Positions 51,004-60,827 of a DNA stretch of 64,000 nucleotides are shown piece by piece. The stretch covers positions 1 through 64,000 of the forward strand of contig NZ_CACVCH010000047.1 of assembly GCF_902729425.1 (NCBI RefSeq), given 5' to 3'. A model generated the notes under the pieces. It saw only the letters and a list, made by a program, of their open reading frames with translations. It searched no databases and was not told the DNA's origin. Positions within the stretch are counted from its first letter, which is position 1; the number at the start of each line of letters is the position of its first letter. Both the position numbers and the translations under genes were made by a program. Source of the DNA: Magnetospirillum sp. SS-4. Lineage in GTDB: Bacteria > Pseudomonadota > Alphaproteobacteria > Rhodospirillales > Magnetospirillaceae.

Positions 51004-51743
51004 TCAGCCGGACCCGTCTGACCCTGGCGGCCATCGCCGGCATCGGCACCGCCGCCGTCGCCTGGCCGGTGCTGGCCCAGTCCATCAGCATCGACATGGG
51101 CGGCAGCCCGGCCAGCGCCAGCAGCCGCATCATCCAGTTGGTCGCCCTGACCACGGTGCTGTCACTGGCGCCATCCATCGTGGTGATGGTGACCTCGTTC
51201 ACCCGCTTCGTGGTGGTGTTCGGCTTCCTGCGCCAGGCCCTGGGCACCCAGCAGGCGCCGCCCAACACGGTCCTGGTCAGCCTGGCCATGTTCATGACCG
51301 CCTTTGTCATGGCGCCGACCTTCGAAAAGGCCTGGGAGACCGGCATTCAGCCGGTGATGGACGGATCGCTGGACGAGATGGAGGGCTTCGGAATGGCCAT
51401 CAAGCCGTTCCATGCCTTCATGATCAAGCATGTCAGGCCCCAGGACCTGAAGCTGTTCATGGACCTGTCCAAGGCCAAGGAGGTCGCCAATCCCGAGGAC
51501 GTGCCGCTGAAGGCGCTGATCCCGTCCTTCATGATCAGCGAATTGCGCCGCGCCTTCGAGATCGGCTTCCTGATCTACCTGCCGTTCCTGGTCATCGACA
51601 TGGTCATCGCGTCGGTGCTGATGAGCATGGGCATGATGATGATTCCGCCAGCCATGATCTCGCTGCCGTTCAAGCTGATCTTCTTCGTCATGGTCGACGG
51701 CTGGTATCTGGTGGTGGGCTCGCTGGTGCAAAGCTACGGATAA
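51000..51743 (+). CDS. fliP: Flagellar export protein FliP
   Basis: A 247-residue protein with a cleavable signal peptide (to about WPVLAQ) and four membrane helices. Signatures are TSFTRFVVVFGFLRQALGTQ, PSFMISELRRAFEIGFLIYL and SMGMMMIPPAMISLPFKLIF. It forms the pentameric base of the export channel with FliQ and FliR. Confidence 0.97.
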   Translation: MISRTRLTLAAIAGIGTAAVAWPVLAQSISIDMGGSPASASSRIIQLVALTTVLSLAPSIVVMVTSFTRFVVVFGFLRQALGTQQAPPNTVLVSLAMFMTAFVMAPTFEKAWETGIQPVMDGSLDEMEGFGMAIKPFHAFMIKHVRPQDLKLFMDLSKAKEVANPEDVPLKALIPSFMISELRRAFEIGFLIYLPFLVIDMVIASVLMSMGMMMIPPAMISLPFKLIFFVMVDGWYLVVGSLVQSYG

Positions 51744-51767
51744 GGCGCCGCCCACCCCCGGCTTTGG

Positions 51768-52262
51768 CTACCGGATGGACTGCAACCCGTCGGCCAGCCC
51801 CTTGGTCTGGATGGCGATGGTGACGGTCTTGCCGTTGGCGTCGAGCATGCCGATCAGCATGGACTTGGCCTTTTCGAGAGACTTGGCGGCGGCATCGTCA
51901 AGGGTGGTTCCGGCCTGGCAGCCGTTGGGCAGGCACTGAAGCACCGGCATGTTGATCTGCTTGCCGTCCACCTGGATGGCGACGCCGCCCGGAATCTGGA
52001 TGCCCAGCGGCACCATGGCGACCACGCCGAACTCGCCCTTGGCGCCGATCTTGCCGAAGCTGATCTCGAACAGGCGGGCGCCGCCTTCCCCCACCTGGGT
52101 CTGGGACACGCGGCAGGTCTTGCCGGCGGCGGCGCAGCGGGCCACCCAGTCGCCGAAAACCTGGCCATCCTTGGCGGCGGCAATGGCCGCATCGGAGGAC
52201 AGAACGCCAAATCCGAAGGACAGGGCGACCAGGAGGGCACTCTTCAGGGAACCGAACCGCAT
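51768..52262 (-). CDS. Invasion-associated locus B (IalB) family protein
   Basis: A 164-residue exported protein with a signal peptide (LLVALSFGFGVLSSDAAIAA). DGQVFGDWVARC, ISFGKIGAKGEFGVVAMVPL and QCLPNGCQAG show the IalB fold with paired cysteines. GAGAGG precedes ATG 52262. In non-pathogens the role is unknown. A second member lies 1.5 kb away. It is convergent with fliP, with 24 bp between. Confidence 0.85.
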   Translation of the reverse strand: MRFGSLKSALLVALSFGFGVLSSDAAIAAAKDGQVFGDWVARCAAAGKTCRVSQTQVGEGGARLFEISFGKIGAKGEFGVVAMVPLGIQIPGGVAIQVDGKQINMPVLQCLPNGCQAGTTLDDAAAKSLEKAKSMLIGMLDANGKTVTIAIQTKGLADGLQSIR

Positions 52263-52465
52263 TTGGACCTCTCGACTGGCTTTGTTGAATCGACGACATC
52301 CCCACCGGGACACACCGGCTCGCTTATGAGCCGATGGCGTCGCCCCTGTCAATCGGCAATTCCCTGGCGCGACGGCCGCCGACCGCCACGGTTTGAATTG
52401 CGTCGGGCCGTCCGTCCTGCTACCCCTGCTCCCTGCGCGTCTTGTCCAATGGAACGAGGGACCCG

Positions 52466-53008
52466 ATGATCAGGATCGTTGCCGCCGCAATGCTGGTGCT
52501 GGCCGTTTCCGGCTGCGCGTCCGGCCAGGATTTCTGGGCGAACATGAAGAGCCGGGTCGGCCCACCGCTGGCCTCGGGCTCGGAAACCGCCGCGGCCGCC
52601 GGGACGGCGACGCCGGCGACGCTGGCGGCACCGGCGGCCTTCGGCTTCTGCGCCAGTTGCCTGACGGATTCCGCCGGCCGCATGGTGGCCGCCTCGGATA
52701 CGGTCAGGGGTGATCTGGAACGGGTGGCCGCCGATGGCGACATGCTGGTGTTCGTCGGCTGGGCCGCCGATACGGGCGGCAACATCCCGGCCAAGGCGGT
52801 GATCTTCGTCAGCAACGGAGCAGTGGTGGCGCAGATCGTCCCGGACAAGCCCCGCCCCGACGTCTCGGCGGCGCTGAAATCGCCGCGCCACAACGATTTC
52901 GGGTTCGAGGCGCGCATTCCCAAGACAAGCCTTGGCCAATCGACCTCGTTCTGGATCGTCGGCGCCGACGACAAGGCGGCGGCGCTCAACAAGGTGTTCC
53001 AGCAGTAG
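52466..53008 (+). CDS. Hypothetical lipoprotein
   Basis: A 180-residue protein with lipoprotein signal IVAAAMLVLAVSGC and an Ala/Thr-rich linker (about 35-62). The C-terminal domain, GDMLVFVGWAADTGGNIPAK to TSFWIVGADDKA, looks like a beta-sandwich; no family is recognised. GAGGGA lies 5 bases before ATG 52466, preferred to a start 24 bp earlier. Divergent from the first IalB gene. Confidence 0.7.
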   Translation: MIRIVAAAMLVLAVSGCASGQDFWANMKSRVGPPLASGSETAAAAGTATPATLAAPAAFGFCASCLTDSAGRMVAASDTVRGDLERVAADGDMLVFVGWAADTGGNIPAKAVIFVSNGAVVAQIVPDKPRPDVSAALKSPRHNDFGFEARIPKTSLGQSTSFWIVGADDKAAALNKVFQQ

Positions 53009-53028
53009 CCGGGTCCCGCCGCCCCCGG

Positions 53029-53799
53029 TCAGGTGGCGAGAATCAGGTTGCAGGCGTGACCGAGGCGATACCCGGGCGGAAAGTTGTCCATGGGATAGGG
53101 ACCGTGGCGGCCAAGATAGCTGCCTTCGTACCGGGTCCGGTACAGCAGGCGGCAGCCCTGGCGGGCAAGCTCGGCCAGGAATTCGTCCAGATTCCAGAAC
53201 CAGTGCCGCATGCCGCGGTCATAGTAATTCTGAACCGAAACGAAGGTGGGGATGTCGCCGGCCGGCAGGTCGGACAACACCAGATAACGCGGTTGGAAAC
53301 GCAGCAGCCGCGCCAGCATGCCCTTCCAGTCCTCGATGTATTGCATGGAACTGCCAGCGTGGACGATATCGGCCACGGCGGGCGCGTCGTCCAGGTCTTC
53401 ATGGAAGCGAAGCTCGCCGACGCCGGCGAACATGCGCCGTCCGATGGCGCAAACCGCCGCGTTCTCGATGCAGTGAAAAGCCAGGGGCCGCCCCTTGGGC
53501 AGCGACGTGCGCAACCCGGCGAAGCCGTTGGCCATGCCGCCGCCAAAATCCACCACGGTCAGTGGCCGGCCAGGGGTCTCGGGAACCAGGGCGGCGACCA
53601 CCGCCAGCGGATAGTCGCGGCAAAGCGGCGCTTCCGCCCGGGCGAGCTGGTCCAGGGAACGACCGGCCAGGGCTTCCATCTTGCCCAGCCATTCGGCCCC
53701 CTCGAACCCCCCGTCGCCGCCGCCGGTAACCGCGTCCCTGGCGGGAGCGGCGGCGAAATCGGCGTGAATGCCGTCCCAGATATTGAAGGGCGTGGTCAT
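53029..53799 (-). CDS. TIGR04325-family methyltransferase
   Basis: A 256-residue class I S-adenosylmethionine-dependent methyltransferase. LTVVDFGGGMANGFAGLR is motif I; VHAGSSMQYIEDWKGMLARL and YLVLSDLPAGDIPTFVSVQN are marks of the TIGR04325 group. Members often occur with surface polysaccharide genes; none is near here. The substrate is unknown. It lies between the two IalB-family genes on the same strand. Confidence 0.85.
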   Translation of the reverse strand: MTTPFNIWDGIHADFAAAPARDAVTGGGDGGFEGAEWLGKMEALAGRSLDQLARAEAPLCRDYPLAVVAALVPETPGRPLTVVDFGGGMANGFAGLRTSLPKGRPLAFHCIENAAVCAIGRRMFAGVGELRFHEDLDDAPAVADIVHAGSSMQYIEDWKGMLARLLRFQPRYLVLSDLPAGDIPTFVSVQNYYDRGMRHWFWNLDEFLAELARQGCRLLYRTRYEGSYLGRHGPYPMDNFPPGYRLGHACNLILAT

Positions 53800-53806
53800 G
53801 CGGCCG

Positions 53807-54304
53807 TTACTTCAGGGCAGCCATGCCGGCGGACAGGCCATCCGGAGAGACCGTGATGGTCACCGGCTTGCGGGTGACCTCGTCGACCATGCCGATCAGG
53901 ATGGTCTTGGCCTTGGCCAGCAGAGCGGCATTGGCCTTGCCGAGGGGGGCCACCGCCTGACAGCCGTCATGCGAGCATTTCAGCAACGTCATGGGCGATT
54001 GCTTGCCGTCGATCACCAGAATGACGCCGGACGGAATGTGGATGCCCAGCGGCAGCATGGCGATGGCGGCGTATTCCCCCTTGGTGCCGGCCTTGCCGAC
54101 GGTCAGTTCCAGAAGGCGGGCGCCGCCTTCGAGCACCTGGGTCTGGACCAGAAGGCAGTCATTCTTGGGAGCGGGAGCGCAACTGGCGACCCAGTTGCCG
54201 AACTTCTGCCCATCCTTGGCCGGGGCCGCGGCGGCGGCGGCGGCCGGAGACGGAGCGCCGAGGGCCAGCCCGGCGGCGACGGAAAGCAGGGCGGCAAGCT
54301 TCAT
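53807..54304 (-). CDS. Invasion-associated locus B (IalB) family protein
   Basis: A 165-residue exported protein. Signal peptide KLAALLSVAAGLALGAPSPA followed by an Ala-rich stretch; then DGQKFGNWVASC, LTVGKAGTKGEYAAIAMLPL, and the Cys pair region KCSHDGCQAV. It has the same layout as the IalB protein at 51.8 kb and starts the minus-strand pair with the methyltransferase gene (7 bp gap). Confidence 0.85.
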   Translation of the reverse strand: MKLAALLSVAAGLALGAPSPAAAAAAAPAKDGQKFGNWVASCAPAPKNDCLLVQTQVLEGGARLLELTVGKAGTKGEYAAIAMLPLGIHIPSGVILVIDGKQSPMTLLKCSHDGCQAVAPLGKANAALLAKAKTILIGMVDEVTRKPVTITVSPDGLSAGMAALK

Positions 54305-54345
54305 GGAGTCTCAATCCTTCCAGGATAGTGGCCTCGGCCGGTCCA

Positions 54346-54486
54346 TCAAAATCCCATGGACGCGCTGCACCAGCCGGCGCTGCCGCCACGACTGCCGGCG
54401 GCGCCGCAATTGCCGCATCCGGCCAGCGGACCAGTGACGGCGATGATGACGATGATCATACCGAATATGCGACGGCAGGTTCCCAT
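54346..54486 (-). CDS. Small lipoprotein, 46 aa
   Basis: A 46-residue ORF between proA and the second IalB gene. ATG 54486 has GGGG about 8 bases upstream. The signal FGMIIVIIAVTGPLAGC has a classical lipobox (L-A-G-C); the mature part is Gly/Ser-rich with three more Cys or Trp-Cys pairs (GNCGAAG, SAGWCSASMGF). The pattern of tiny Cys/Gly-rich lipoproteins is common in alphaproteobacteria, where they are often missed. Function unknown. Confidence 0.55.
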   Translation of the reverse strand: MGTCRRIFGMIIVIIAVTGPLAGCGNCGAAGSRGGSAGWCSASMGF

Positions 54487-54562
54487 GAGCGGCATCCCCG
54501 AAATCCAAGGCCTCGCGGCCGGTCGAGCCGTCTATAGCCTTGCCCGACCGGGAAATCAACAT

Positions 54563-55828
54563 TCACCCCGGCCGGACCTGGCCGTTCCCCCTGACCACGT
54601 ACTTGAAAGTGCAGAGCTGCTCGACCCCCACCGGGCCACGGGCGTGCAGCTTGCCGGTGGAGATGCCGATCTCGGCGCCCATGCCGAATTCGCCGCCATC
54701 GGCGAACTGGGTCGAGGCGTTCCACAGCACGATGGCCGAATCGCAGCCGTTCAGGAAGGTCTCGGCCACCCTGGAATCGTTGGTGACGATCGCCTCGGTA
54801 TGGTGCGAGCCGAAGGTGTTGACGTGCTCCACCGCCGCCCCGACGCCATCGACCACCCTGACCGCGATGATCGAATCCAGGTATTCGGCGCGCCAGTCGT
54901 CATCGCTGGCCGGCAGGACCCGGGCATCGGCCGCCTGGGTGGCGGCGTCGCCCCTGACCTCGCAGCCGGCGTCCAACAGCATTGCCACCAAGGGTTTCAG
55001 GTGGGTGTCGGCGCAGGCCCGGTCGACCAGCAGGGTCTCGGTGGCCCCGCAGACGCCGGTGCGGCGCATCTTGGCGTTCAGCACCACCGTCTTGGCCATC
55101 TCCAGGTCGGCGGCGCCGTCCACATAGGTGTGGCAGATCCCCTCCAGGTGCTGGAACAGGGGAATCCTGCTCTCCTCGACCACGCGCGCCACCAGCGACT
55201 TGCCGCCGCGCGGCACGATGACGTCGATGAATTCGGCAAGGCGCAGCATCGCTCCCACCGCTTCGCGGTCGGTGGTGGGCACCATCTGGACGCAGTCGGC
55301 GGGCAGGCCGGCCCCGGCGATGCCCCTGGACAGCGCAGCCATGATGGCCGACGACGAATGGAAACTTTCCGAACCGCCGCGCAGGATGGCGGCGTTGCCG
55401 GATTTCAGGCACAGACCGGCGGCATCGGCGGTGACGTTGGGACGGCTTTCATAGATGATGCCGATCACCCCCAGCGGCACCGACACGCGGGCGATATCCA
55501 GGCCGTTGGGCCGGGTCCACTCCGCCAGGGTGCGGCCGACCGGATCGGGCAGGCCGGCGATGTCCTCCAGCCCCCTGGCCATGGCCTCGATGCGGGCGGG
55601 GTCGAGCAGCAACCGGTCGAGCATGGCCCTGGTCAGCCCCTTGGCCTCGCCCGCCGCCATGTCCTGGGCGTTGGCGGCCAGGATGATTCCGGCATCGGCC
55701 CTGAGGCAGGCGGCGGCCTCCCTCAGCGCCCAGTCCCTGGAATCGGCCGGAGCGAGGGCCAGCAGGCGGGCGGCGGCACGGGCGCGGCGGCCCAGGTCGG
55801 TCATCAGGGTATCGAGGGCAACGGTCAT
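54563..55828 (-). CDS. proA: Gamma-glutamyl phosphate reductase
   Basis: A 421-residue enzyme reducing glutamyl-5-phosphate to the semialdehyde in proline synthesis. Signatures are [34 protein letters not shown], and the catalytic Cys in [16 protein letters not shown]. Length and motifs are normal. proB is not adjacent in the window. Confidence 0.96.
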   Translation of the reverse strand: MTVALDTLMTDLGRRARAAARLLALAPADSRDWALREAAACLRADAGIILAANAQDMAAGEAKGLTRAMLDRLLLDPARIEAMARGLEDIAGLPDPVGRTLAEWTRPNGLDIARVSVPLGVIGIIYESRPNVTADAAGLCLKSGNAAILRGGSESFHSSSAIMAALSRGIAGAGLPADCVQMVPTTDREAVGAMLRLAEFIDVIVPRGGKSLVARVVEESRIPLFQHLEGICHTYVDGAADLEMAKTVVLNAKMRRTGVCGATETLLVDRACADTHLKPLVAMLLDAGCEVRGDAATQAADARVLPASDDDWRAEYLDSIIAVRVVDGVGAAVEHVNTFGSHHTEAIVTNDSRVAETFLNGCDSAIVLWNASTQFADGGEFGMGAEIGISTGKLHARGPVGVEQLCTFKYVVRGNGQVRPG

Positions 55829-55988
55829 GGCGTCATTCTCTGTTGATCGTCGGCGACGGTAGCGAATCGCGGCGGCGAATTCCAGGCGTTCCGAACGACG
55901 GCGTCAATGATCAGACGCGCGGCAATGATCATTGCCCAACCTCGCCGTCCACCTTACACTGCGATCAACATTCGTGCCGGAGCCCCCC

Positions 55989-56294
55989 ATGTCCGACCAA
56001 GATCGCATTGTTGAATTGACCGCCGTCCTCGCCGACGTGGTTTCCCGCAAGGTCGAGGAAATCAAGAAGGTCACCGGCACCACCCGCATTCTCGCCCTGA
56101 ACGCCCTGATCGAGGCGGCGCGGGCTGGCGAGGCCGGCAAGGGCTTCGCCGTGGTTGCGGGCGAGGTCAAGCACGTCTCGGAAAGCATCGACGGCATCAC
56201 CCAGTCGCTTGAGGCGGAGATGGGCGCCGCGGTCGAGGAACTGAGCCGCCTCGCCACCAGCATGCGGGCCGAGGCCGAAGCGGCGGCCGGATAG
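55989..56294 (+). CDS. Stand-alone chemotaxis-receptor signalling domain
   Basis: A 101-residue protein that consists only of the conserved tip of a methyl-accepting chemotaxis protein: [20 protein letters not shown] then [16 protein letters not shown]. There is no sensor, membrane helix or HAMP. It could couple to CheA/CheW without a ligand domain or be a remnant; the intact frame argues for use. ATG 55989 is chosen because the longer frame adds no family sequence; its ribosome site (CCCCC) is poor. Confidence 0.75.
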   Translation: MSDQDRIVELTAVLADVVSRKVEEIKKVTGTTRILALNALIEAARAGEAGKGFAVVAGEVKHVSESIDGITQSLEAEMGAAVEELSRLATSMRAEAEAAAG

Positions 56295-56302
56295 CCCCCG
56301 GC

Positions 56303-57985
56303 ATGCGCATTCCCGCCGCCCTGTGCCTGTCGGCTTTCCTGCTGGTGGCCGCATCACCGGCCTTCGCCGGCCTCGAAGAAGGGCTGGCCGCCTTTCAGCG
56401 CAAGGATTGGACGGCGGCCGCCAGGGAACTCCAGCCGCTGGCGGACAAGGGCATTTCCTCCGCCCAGGCTCATCTGGGCCATATGCTGTTCTACGGCCTG
56501 GGAATGGAGCGCAACGACGCCGAGGCGCTGAAGCTGCTGAGGGCCGCCGCCGATTCCGGCGATCCCATGGCCCAGAACGCCCTGGGCAACGCCTATTTCC
56601 TCGGCCGCGCCGTCCCCAAGGACCCGACCCAGGCCCTGGTGTGGTTCGGCCGCGCCGCCGCCCAGGACTATCCGCAAAGCAATCACGCCCTGGGAGAGAT
56701 TCACTTCAACGGGCTGGGAGTCGGCAAGGACGAGGCCAAGGGAATCGAGTATTACCGCTTCGCCGCCGGCAAGGGACTCGCCGTCAGCCAGGAGAAGCTG
56801 GCCGATCTCAGCTGGAACGGCAGGGCCATGCCCGCCGACAAGAGCAAGGCGCTTGAGTACGCCCACCCCGCCGCCGCCGCCAACCGCCCCATCGCCCAGT
56901 TCATCCTGGGGGTCGCCCTGGCCACCGGCACCGCGACCGGCAAGAACCCGGTGGAAGCCGCCGGCTGGTTCCGCCGCGCCGCCGACCAGGGGCACCCCCA
57001 ATCCCAGCACAATCTTGGCGTCATGTACGCCAACGGCGCCGGCATCGCCAAGAACCCGGTCGAGGCCTATTTCTGGATGGCCCTGGCCGCCCAGCGGGCT
57101 CCGGCCAGCCTCAAGGCCACTTACGACAAGGACCGGGACACCGCCGCCGCCAAGCTGTCGCCGTCCGAGCAAGATCAGGTCCGCCGCCGCCTGGCCGGCT
57201 GGCAGCCGGTTCAGCCCGGTGCATCCTCCGGTTCCGGGGGGGCGTCGCCGCCCCACCCCGTCGCCACCGCCCCGGCGTCGCCGCAATCCCAGCCGCCCGC
57301 CACCCGATCCGACCCTATCACCGCCCCGCCCGAGACCTCGTCGAAGAAGGTCCGCACATCCACCGGGTCGGGCATTATCGTTTCCCGGGACGGCATGGTG
57401 CTGACCAACGCCCATGTGGTCGAACAGTGCCGCACCATCACCGTCAAGCCGGCGGAAGGCCCGCCCATCATCGCCAGTCTGGCGGCCAAGGACGCCGGCA
57501 ACGACATGGCCCTGCTCAAGACCTCCATTCGCGGCGGCGACATCGCCCGCTTCCGCGAGGACCGGCCGCTGCGCTCCGGCGACGAGGTGGTGGTGGTGGG
57601 ATTTCCGCTGTCGTCGCTGCTGTCGCGCGAGGCCAACGTGACCTCCGGCGTCATCAGCGCCATGGCCGGCCTGCACGGCGACACCCGCCACTACCAGATC
57701 ACCGCCCCGGTTCAGAAGGGCAATTCCGGCGGCCCGCTGGTGGACACCAGCGGCAACGTGATCGGAATCGTCACCTCCAAGCTGAACGCCATGAAGATCG
57801 CCGGCCAGTTCGGCGACCTGCCGCAGAATATCAATTTCGCGATCAAATCCGACCTGGCCCGCAAATTCCTGGGAACCTATTCGGTCGCCTACGAGACCTC
57901 GGCGGCCCAGGCCCAGCTGTCGGCCGCCGATGTGGGCGAGCGCATCAAGCGCGTCACCGTCTTCATCGAGTGCAAGGTCAACTGA
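56303..57985 (+). CDS. Sel1-repeat and trypsin-like serine protease fusion
   Basis: A 560-residue exported protein. Signal peptide (residues 1-22, ending SPAFA), about six Sel1 repeats (25-290, with units such as AQNALGNAYFLGRAVPKDPT), a Pro/Ser linker (300-345), then an HtrA-like protease with His in VLTNAHVVEQC, Asp in AGNDMALLK and Ser in KGNSGGPLVD. There is no PDZ domain. A periplasmic quality-control or cell-envelope protease is likely. It follows the chemotaxis-domain gene by 8 bp. Confidence 0.9.
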   Translation: MRIPAALCLSAFLLVAASPAFAGLEEGLAAFQRKDWTAAARELQPLADKGISSAQAHLGHMLFYGLGMERNDAEALKLLRAAADSGDPMAQNALGNAYFLGRAVPKDPTQALVWFGRAAAQDYPQSNHALGEIHFNGLGVGKDEAKGIEYYRFAAGKGLAVSQEKLADLSWNGRAMPADKSKALEYAHPAAAANRPIAQFILGVALATGTATGKNPVEAAGWFRRAADQGHPQSQHNLGVMYANGAGIAKNPVEAYFWMALAAQRAPASLKATYDKDRDTAAAKLSPSEQDQVRRRLAGWQPVQPGASSGSGGASPPHPVATAPASPQSQPPATRSDPITAPPETSSKKVRTSTGSGIIVSRDGMVLTNAHVVEQCRTITVKPAEGPPIIASLAAKDAGNDMALLKTSIRGGDIARFREDRPLRSGDEVVVVGFPLSSLLSREANVTSGVISAMAGLHGDTRHYQITAPVQKGNSGGPLVDTSGNVIGIVTSKLNAMKIAGQFGDLPQNINFAIKSDLARKFLGTYSVAYETSAAQAQLSAADVGERIKRVTVFIECKVN

Positions 57986-57988
57986 GCG

Positions 57989-58840
57989 TCACCGCACCTT
58001 GGCGGCCAGCCTCGACAGGCAGATCAGCAGCGAACGGGCGGCGACGGGCTTTTCCATGAACTCGTCCGCCCCCGCCAGCAGGGCGAGATCGCGGTTGATC
58101 ATGCGTTCGTGCCCCGACAGCATCAGCACCGGCAACCCGCAGAGCGGCGGCGGGCACTGGCGCAGCCACTTCACCAGATCGAGACCGCTTTCCGTCCCCA
58201 CATGCCAGTCGGAAATCAGCAGGTCCAGCGGCTGGCCGATCAGCGCCATCTTGCCGGCGGCAAGGTCGTGGGACACGGTGATCGAGGAAACCCCGACCCC
58301 GTTCAGGATGGCGGTCAGGATGCCGCAGAAATTAGGGTTGTCGTCGACCACCAGGATGCGAAGCCGGCGCCAGTCCGTCGGGCCGCTGTCCAGGCGCTGA
58401 TCGGCCAGCGACATGGTCTCGCCGACCGCCTTGGCGCCGGCATGTCCGACCAGCCAGGCGCGGTAGTTCATGTCGGTGGTACAGATGTGGTTGACCAGCC
58501 AGTCGTTCAGGAAGGTCAGGCAGTCGCGGGCGCGGACGCTGCTCTGGTCCTCCTCGTAACGGGCCTTCAGCGCCCGTACCGTCTCGGCAAACCCTTCATG
58601 GGTCCGGTGGTGCTGATCCAGTTGGGGGCAGCGGCCAGCCTCCATCATCTTCTCCTCGCGGAGAAAATGATGGAGGCAATAATCCTCCAACGCTCCCAGC
58701 ACCGAATAGACGGCAACGTACTCCTCGGGATCGCCGATGGAGTGCTGGAGCAGATTGATGAACCCGACCAGGGTCTTGTGGTCGTCATCGAGCACCGGCA
58801 CGCCGACGCTCATCATCTCGCTCCAGCTGATCACCGCCAT
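57989..58840 (-). CDS. Bacteriohemerythrin fused to a response-regulator receiver
   Basis: A 283-residue protein. The N-terminal hemerythrin domain (1-135) shows the iron ligands in PVLDDDHKTLVGFINLLQ, CLHHFLREEKMME, LDQHHRTHEGF and WLVNHICTTD. The C-terminal receiver (about 160-283) has RILVVDDNPNFCGIL and phospho-acceptor Asp in LLISDWHVG. It probably senses oxygen through the di-iron site. Such fusions are frequent in magnetospirilla. It is 4 bp after ilvD on the same strand. Confidence 0.92.
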   Translation of the reverse strand: MAVISWSEMMSVGVPVLDDDHKTLVGFINLLQHSIGDPEEYVAVYSVLGALEDYCLHHFLREEKMMEAGRCPQLDQHHRTHEGFAETVRALKARYEEDQSSVRARDCLTFLNDWLVNHICTTDMNYRAWLVGHAGAKAVGETMSLADQRLDSGPTDWRRLRILVVDDNPNFCGILTAILNGVGVSSITVSHDLAAGKMALIGQPLDLLISDWHVGTESGLDLVKWLRQCPPPLCGLPVLMLSGHERMINRDLALLAGADEFMEKPVAARSLLICLSRLAAKVR

Positions 58841-58844
58841 GCGT

Positions 58845-60695
58845 CTACTTCTCCAGGCGCGACACGTCCCTGACCGCGCCCCTGGCCGCGCTGGTGGTCA
58901 TGGCGGCATAGGCGCGGAGCGCCGCCGAAACCGTCCGGTCGCGGTCGGCCGGCTTCCAGGCCTTGCCGCCCCGGGCCTCCATGTCCCGGCGCCGCCTTTC
59001 CAGGTCGGCGTCCGACAGGCGGACAGCGATGGAGCGGTTGGGAATGTCGATATCGATGATATCGCCGTTTTCCACCAGTCCGATGGCGCCGCCCTCGGCC
59101 GCCTCGGGCGAGACATGGCCGATGGACAGGCCGGAGGTGCCGCCGGAGAAGCGGCCGTCAGTGATCAGGGCGCAGTCCTTGCCCAGCCCCATGCTCTTGA
59201 GATAGCTGGTGGGATAGAGCATTTCCTGCATGCCGGGACCGCCCTTGGGACCTTCGTAGCGGACAATGACCACGTCGCCGGCCTTGACGCCGCCGCCGAG
59301 AATCTTGGCCACCGCTTCTTCCTGGCTTTCGCAGATCACCGCCGGGCCGGAAAACGTGAGATTCTTGTCATCGACGCCGGCGGTCTTGACGATGCAGCCG
59401 TCCAGGGCAAGGTTCCCGAACAGCACCGCCAGCCCGCCATCCTTGGAAAAGGCGTGTTCGGCCGAACGGATCACCCCCTTGGCCCGGTCGGTGTCCAGCG
59501 CGTCCCAGCGCTTGGACTGGCCGAAGGCCTCGGTGGTGCGCACGCCGCCGGGCGCGGCCCGGTAGAAGGTGTGGATTGCGGCGTCGTTGGAACGGCTGAC
59601 GTCCCACTTGTCCAGAGCCTCGGCCAGGGTGCGGGAATGGATGGTGCCGCACTCGTTGTGGATCAGGCCGGCCCGATCCAGCTGACCCAGGATGGAGATG
59701 ATGCCGCCGGCGCGGTGGACGTCCTCGATATGCACGTCCGGCACGTTGGGGGCCACCTTGCACAGGCAGGGCACCCGACGCGAGAGCCGGTCGATATCGC
59801 CCATGCGGAACTCGACACCCGCTTCCTCGGCGGCGGCCAGCAGGTGCAGCACCGTATTGGTGGAGCCCCCCATGGCAATGTCCAGGGTCATGGCGTTCTC
59901 GAACGCCGCCTTGGTGGCGATCGAGCGCGGCAGCACGGATGCATCATCGCCCTCATAGGCGCGCCGGGCCAGATCGACGATGCGGCGCCCGGCCTCCAGG
60001 AACAGCTCCTTGCGGTCGGAATGGGTGGCAACCACGGTGCCGTTGCCGGGCAGGCCGAGGCCCAGCGCCTCGATCAGGCAGTTCATGGAATTGGCGGTGA
60101 ACATGCCCGAGCATGAACCGCAGGTGGGGCAGCTTTCCTTTTCATAGGCCAGCGCCTCCTCGTCCGACACCGAGCTGTCCGCCCCCTTGATCATGGCGTC
60201 GATCAGGTCGACGGCGTGGGTCTCGCCGTTCACCGTCACCTTGCCGGCCTCCATGGGGCCGCCCGAGATGAAGATGGTGGGAATGTCGAGCCGCAGGCTG
60301 GCCATCAGCATGCCCGGCGTGATCTTGTCGCAGTTGGAGATGCAGACCATGGCGTCGGCGCAATGGGCGTTGACCATGTATTCCACCGAATCGGCGATCA
60401 GATCGCGCGACGGCAGCGAATACAGCATGCCGGAATGGCCCATGGCGATGCCGTCGTCGATGGCGATGGTGTTGAATTCCTTGGCGACGCCGCCGGCCTT
60501 CTCGATTTCGCGCGCCACCATCTGCCCCAGGTCCTTCAGGTGGACATGGCCGGGAACGAACTGGGTGAAGGAATTGACCACGGCGATGATCGGCTTGCCG
60601 AAATCGGCGTCGGTCATGCCGGTGGCGCGCCACAGGCCACGGGCGCCCGACATGTTGCGGCCATGGGTGGAGGTGCGGGAACGATAGGGAGGCAT
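58845..60695 (-). CDS. ilvD: Dihydroxy-acid dehydratase
   Basis: A 616-residue iron-sulphur enzyme of isoleucine and valine synthesis. Cluster ligands are in [11 protein letters not shown] and [19 protein letters not shown]. The N-terminus [19 protein letters not shown] is typical. Full length. Its stop is 4 bp from the hemerythrin gene. Confidence 0.97.
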   Translation of the reverse strand: MPPYRSRTSTHGRNMSGARGLWRATGMTDADFGKPIIAVVNSFTQFVPGHVHLKDLGQMVAREIEKAGGVAKEFNTIAIDDGIAMGHSGMLYSLPSRDLIADSVEYMVNAHCADAMVCISNCDKITPGMLMASLRLDIPTIFISGGPMEAGKVTVNGETHAVDLIDAMIKGADSSVSDEEALAYEKESCPTCGSCSGMFTANSMNCLIEALGLGLPGNGTVVATHSDRKELFLEAGRRIVDLARRAYEGDDASVLPRSIATKAAFENAMTLDIAMGGSTNTVLHLLAAAEEAGVEFRMGDIDRLSRRVPCLCKVAPNVPDVHIEDVHRAGGIISILGQLDRAGLIHNECGTIHSRTLAEALDKWDVSRSNDAAIHTFYRAAPGGVRTTEAFGQSKRWDALDTDRAKGVIRSAEHAFSKDGGLAVLFGNLALDGCIVKTAGVDDKNLTFSGPAVICESQEEAVAKILGGGVKAGDVVIVRYEGPKGGPGMQEMLYPTSYLKSMGLGKDCALITDGRFSGGTSGLSIGHVSPEAAEGGAIGLVENGDIIDIDIPNRSIAVRLSDADLERRRRDMEARGGKAWKPADRDRTVSAALRAYAAMTTSAARGAVRDVSRLEK

Positions 60696-60827
60696 GGAAT
60701 CGGACCTGTCCAGGAATGAAGACGAAAACGCGATCCCCAGACCATAGCCGACCCTCGCCGAATTTGGCTAGTGCCGCGATTTCCAGACGGCGCCGGACAG
60801 CGGGCGGTCCTTGTCCTCGCCGCCGGC

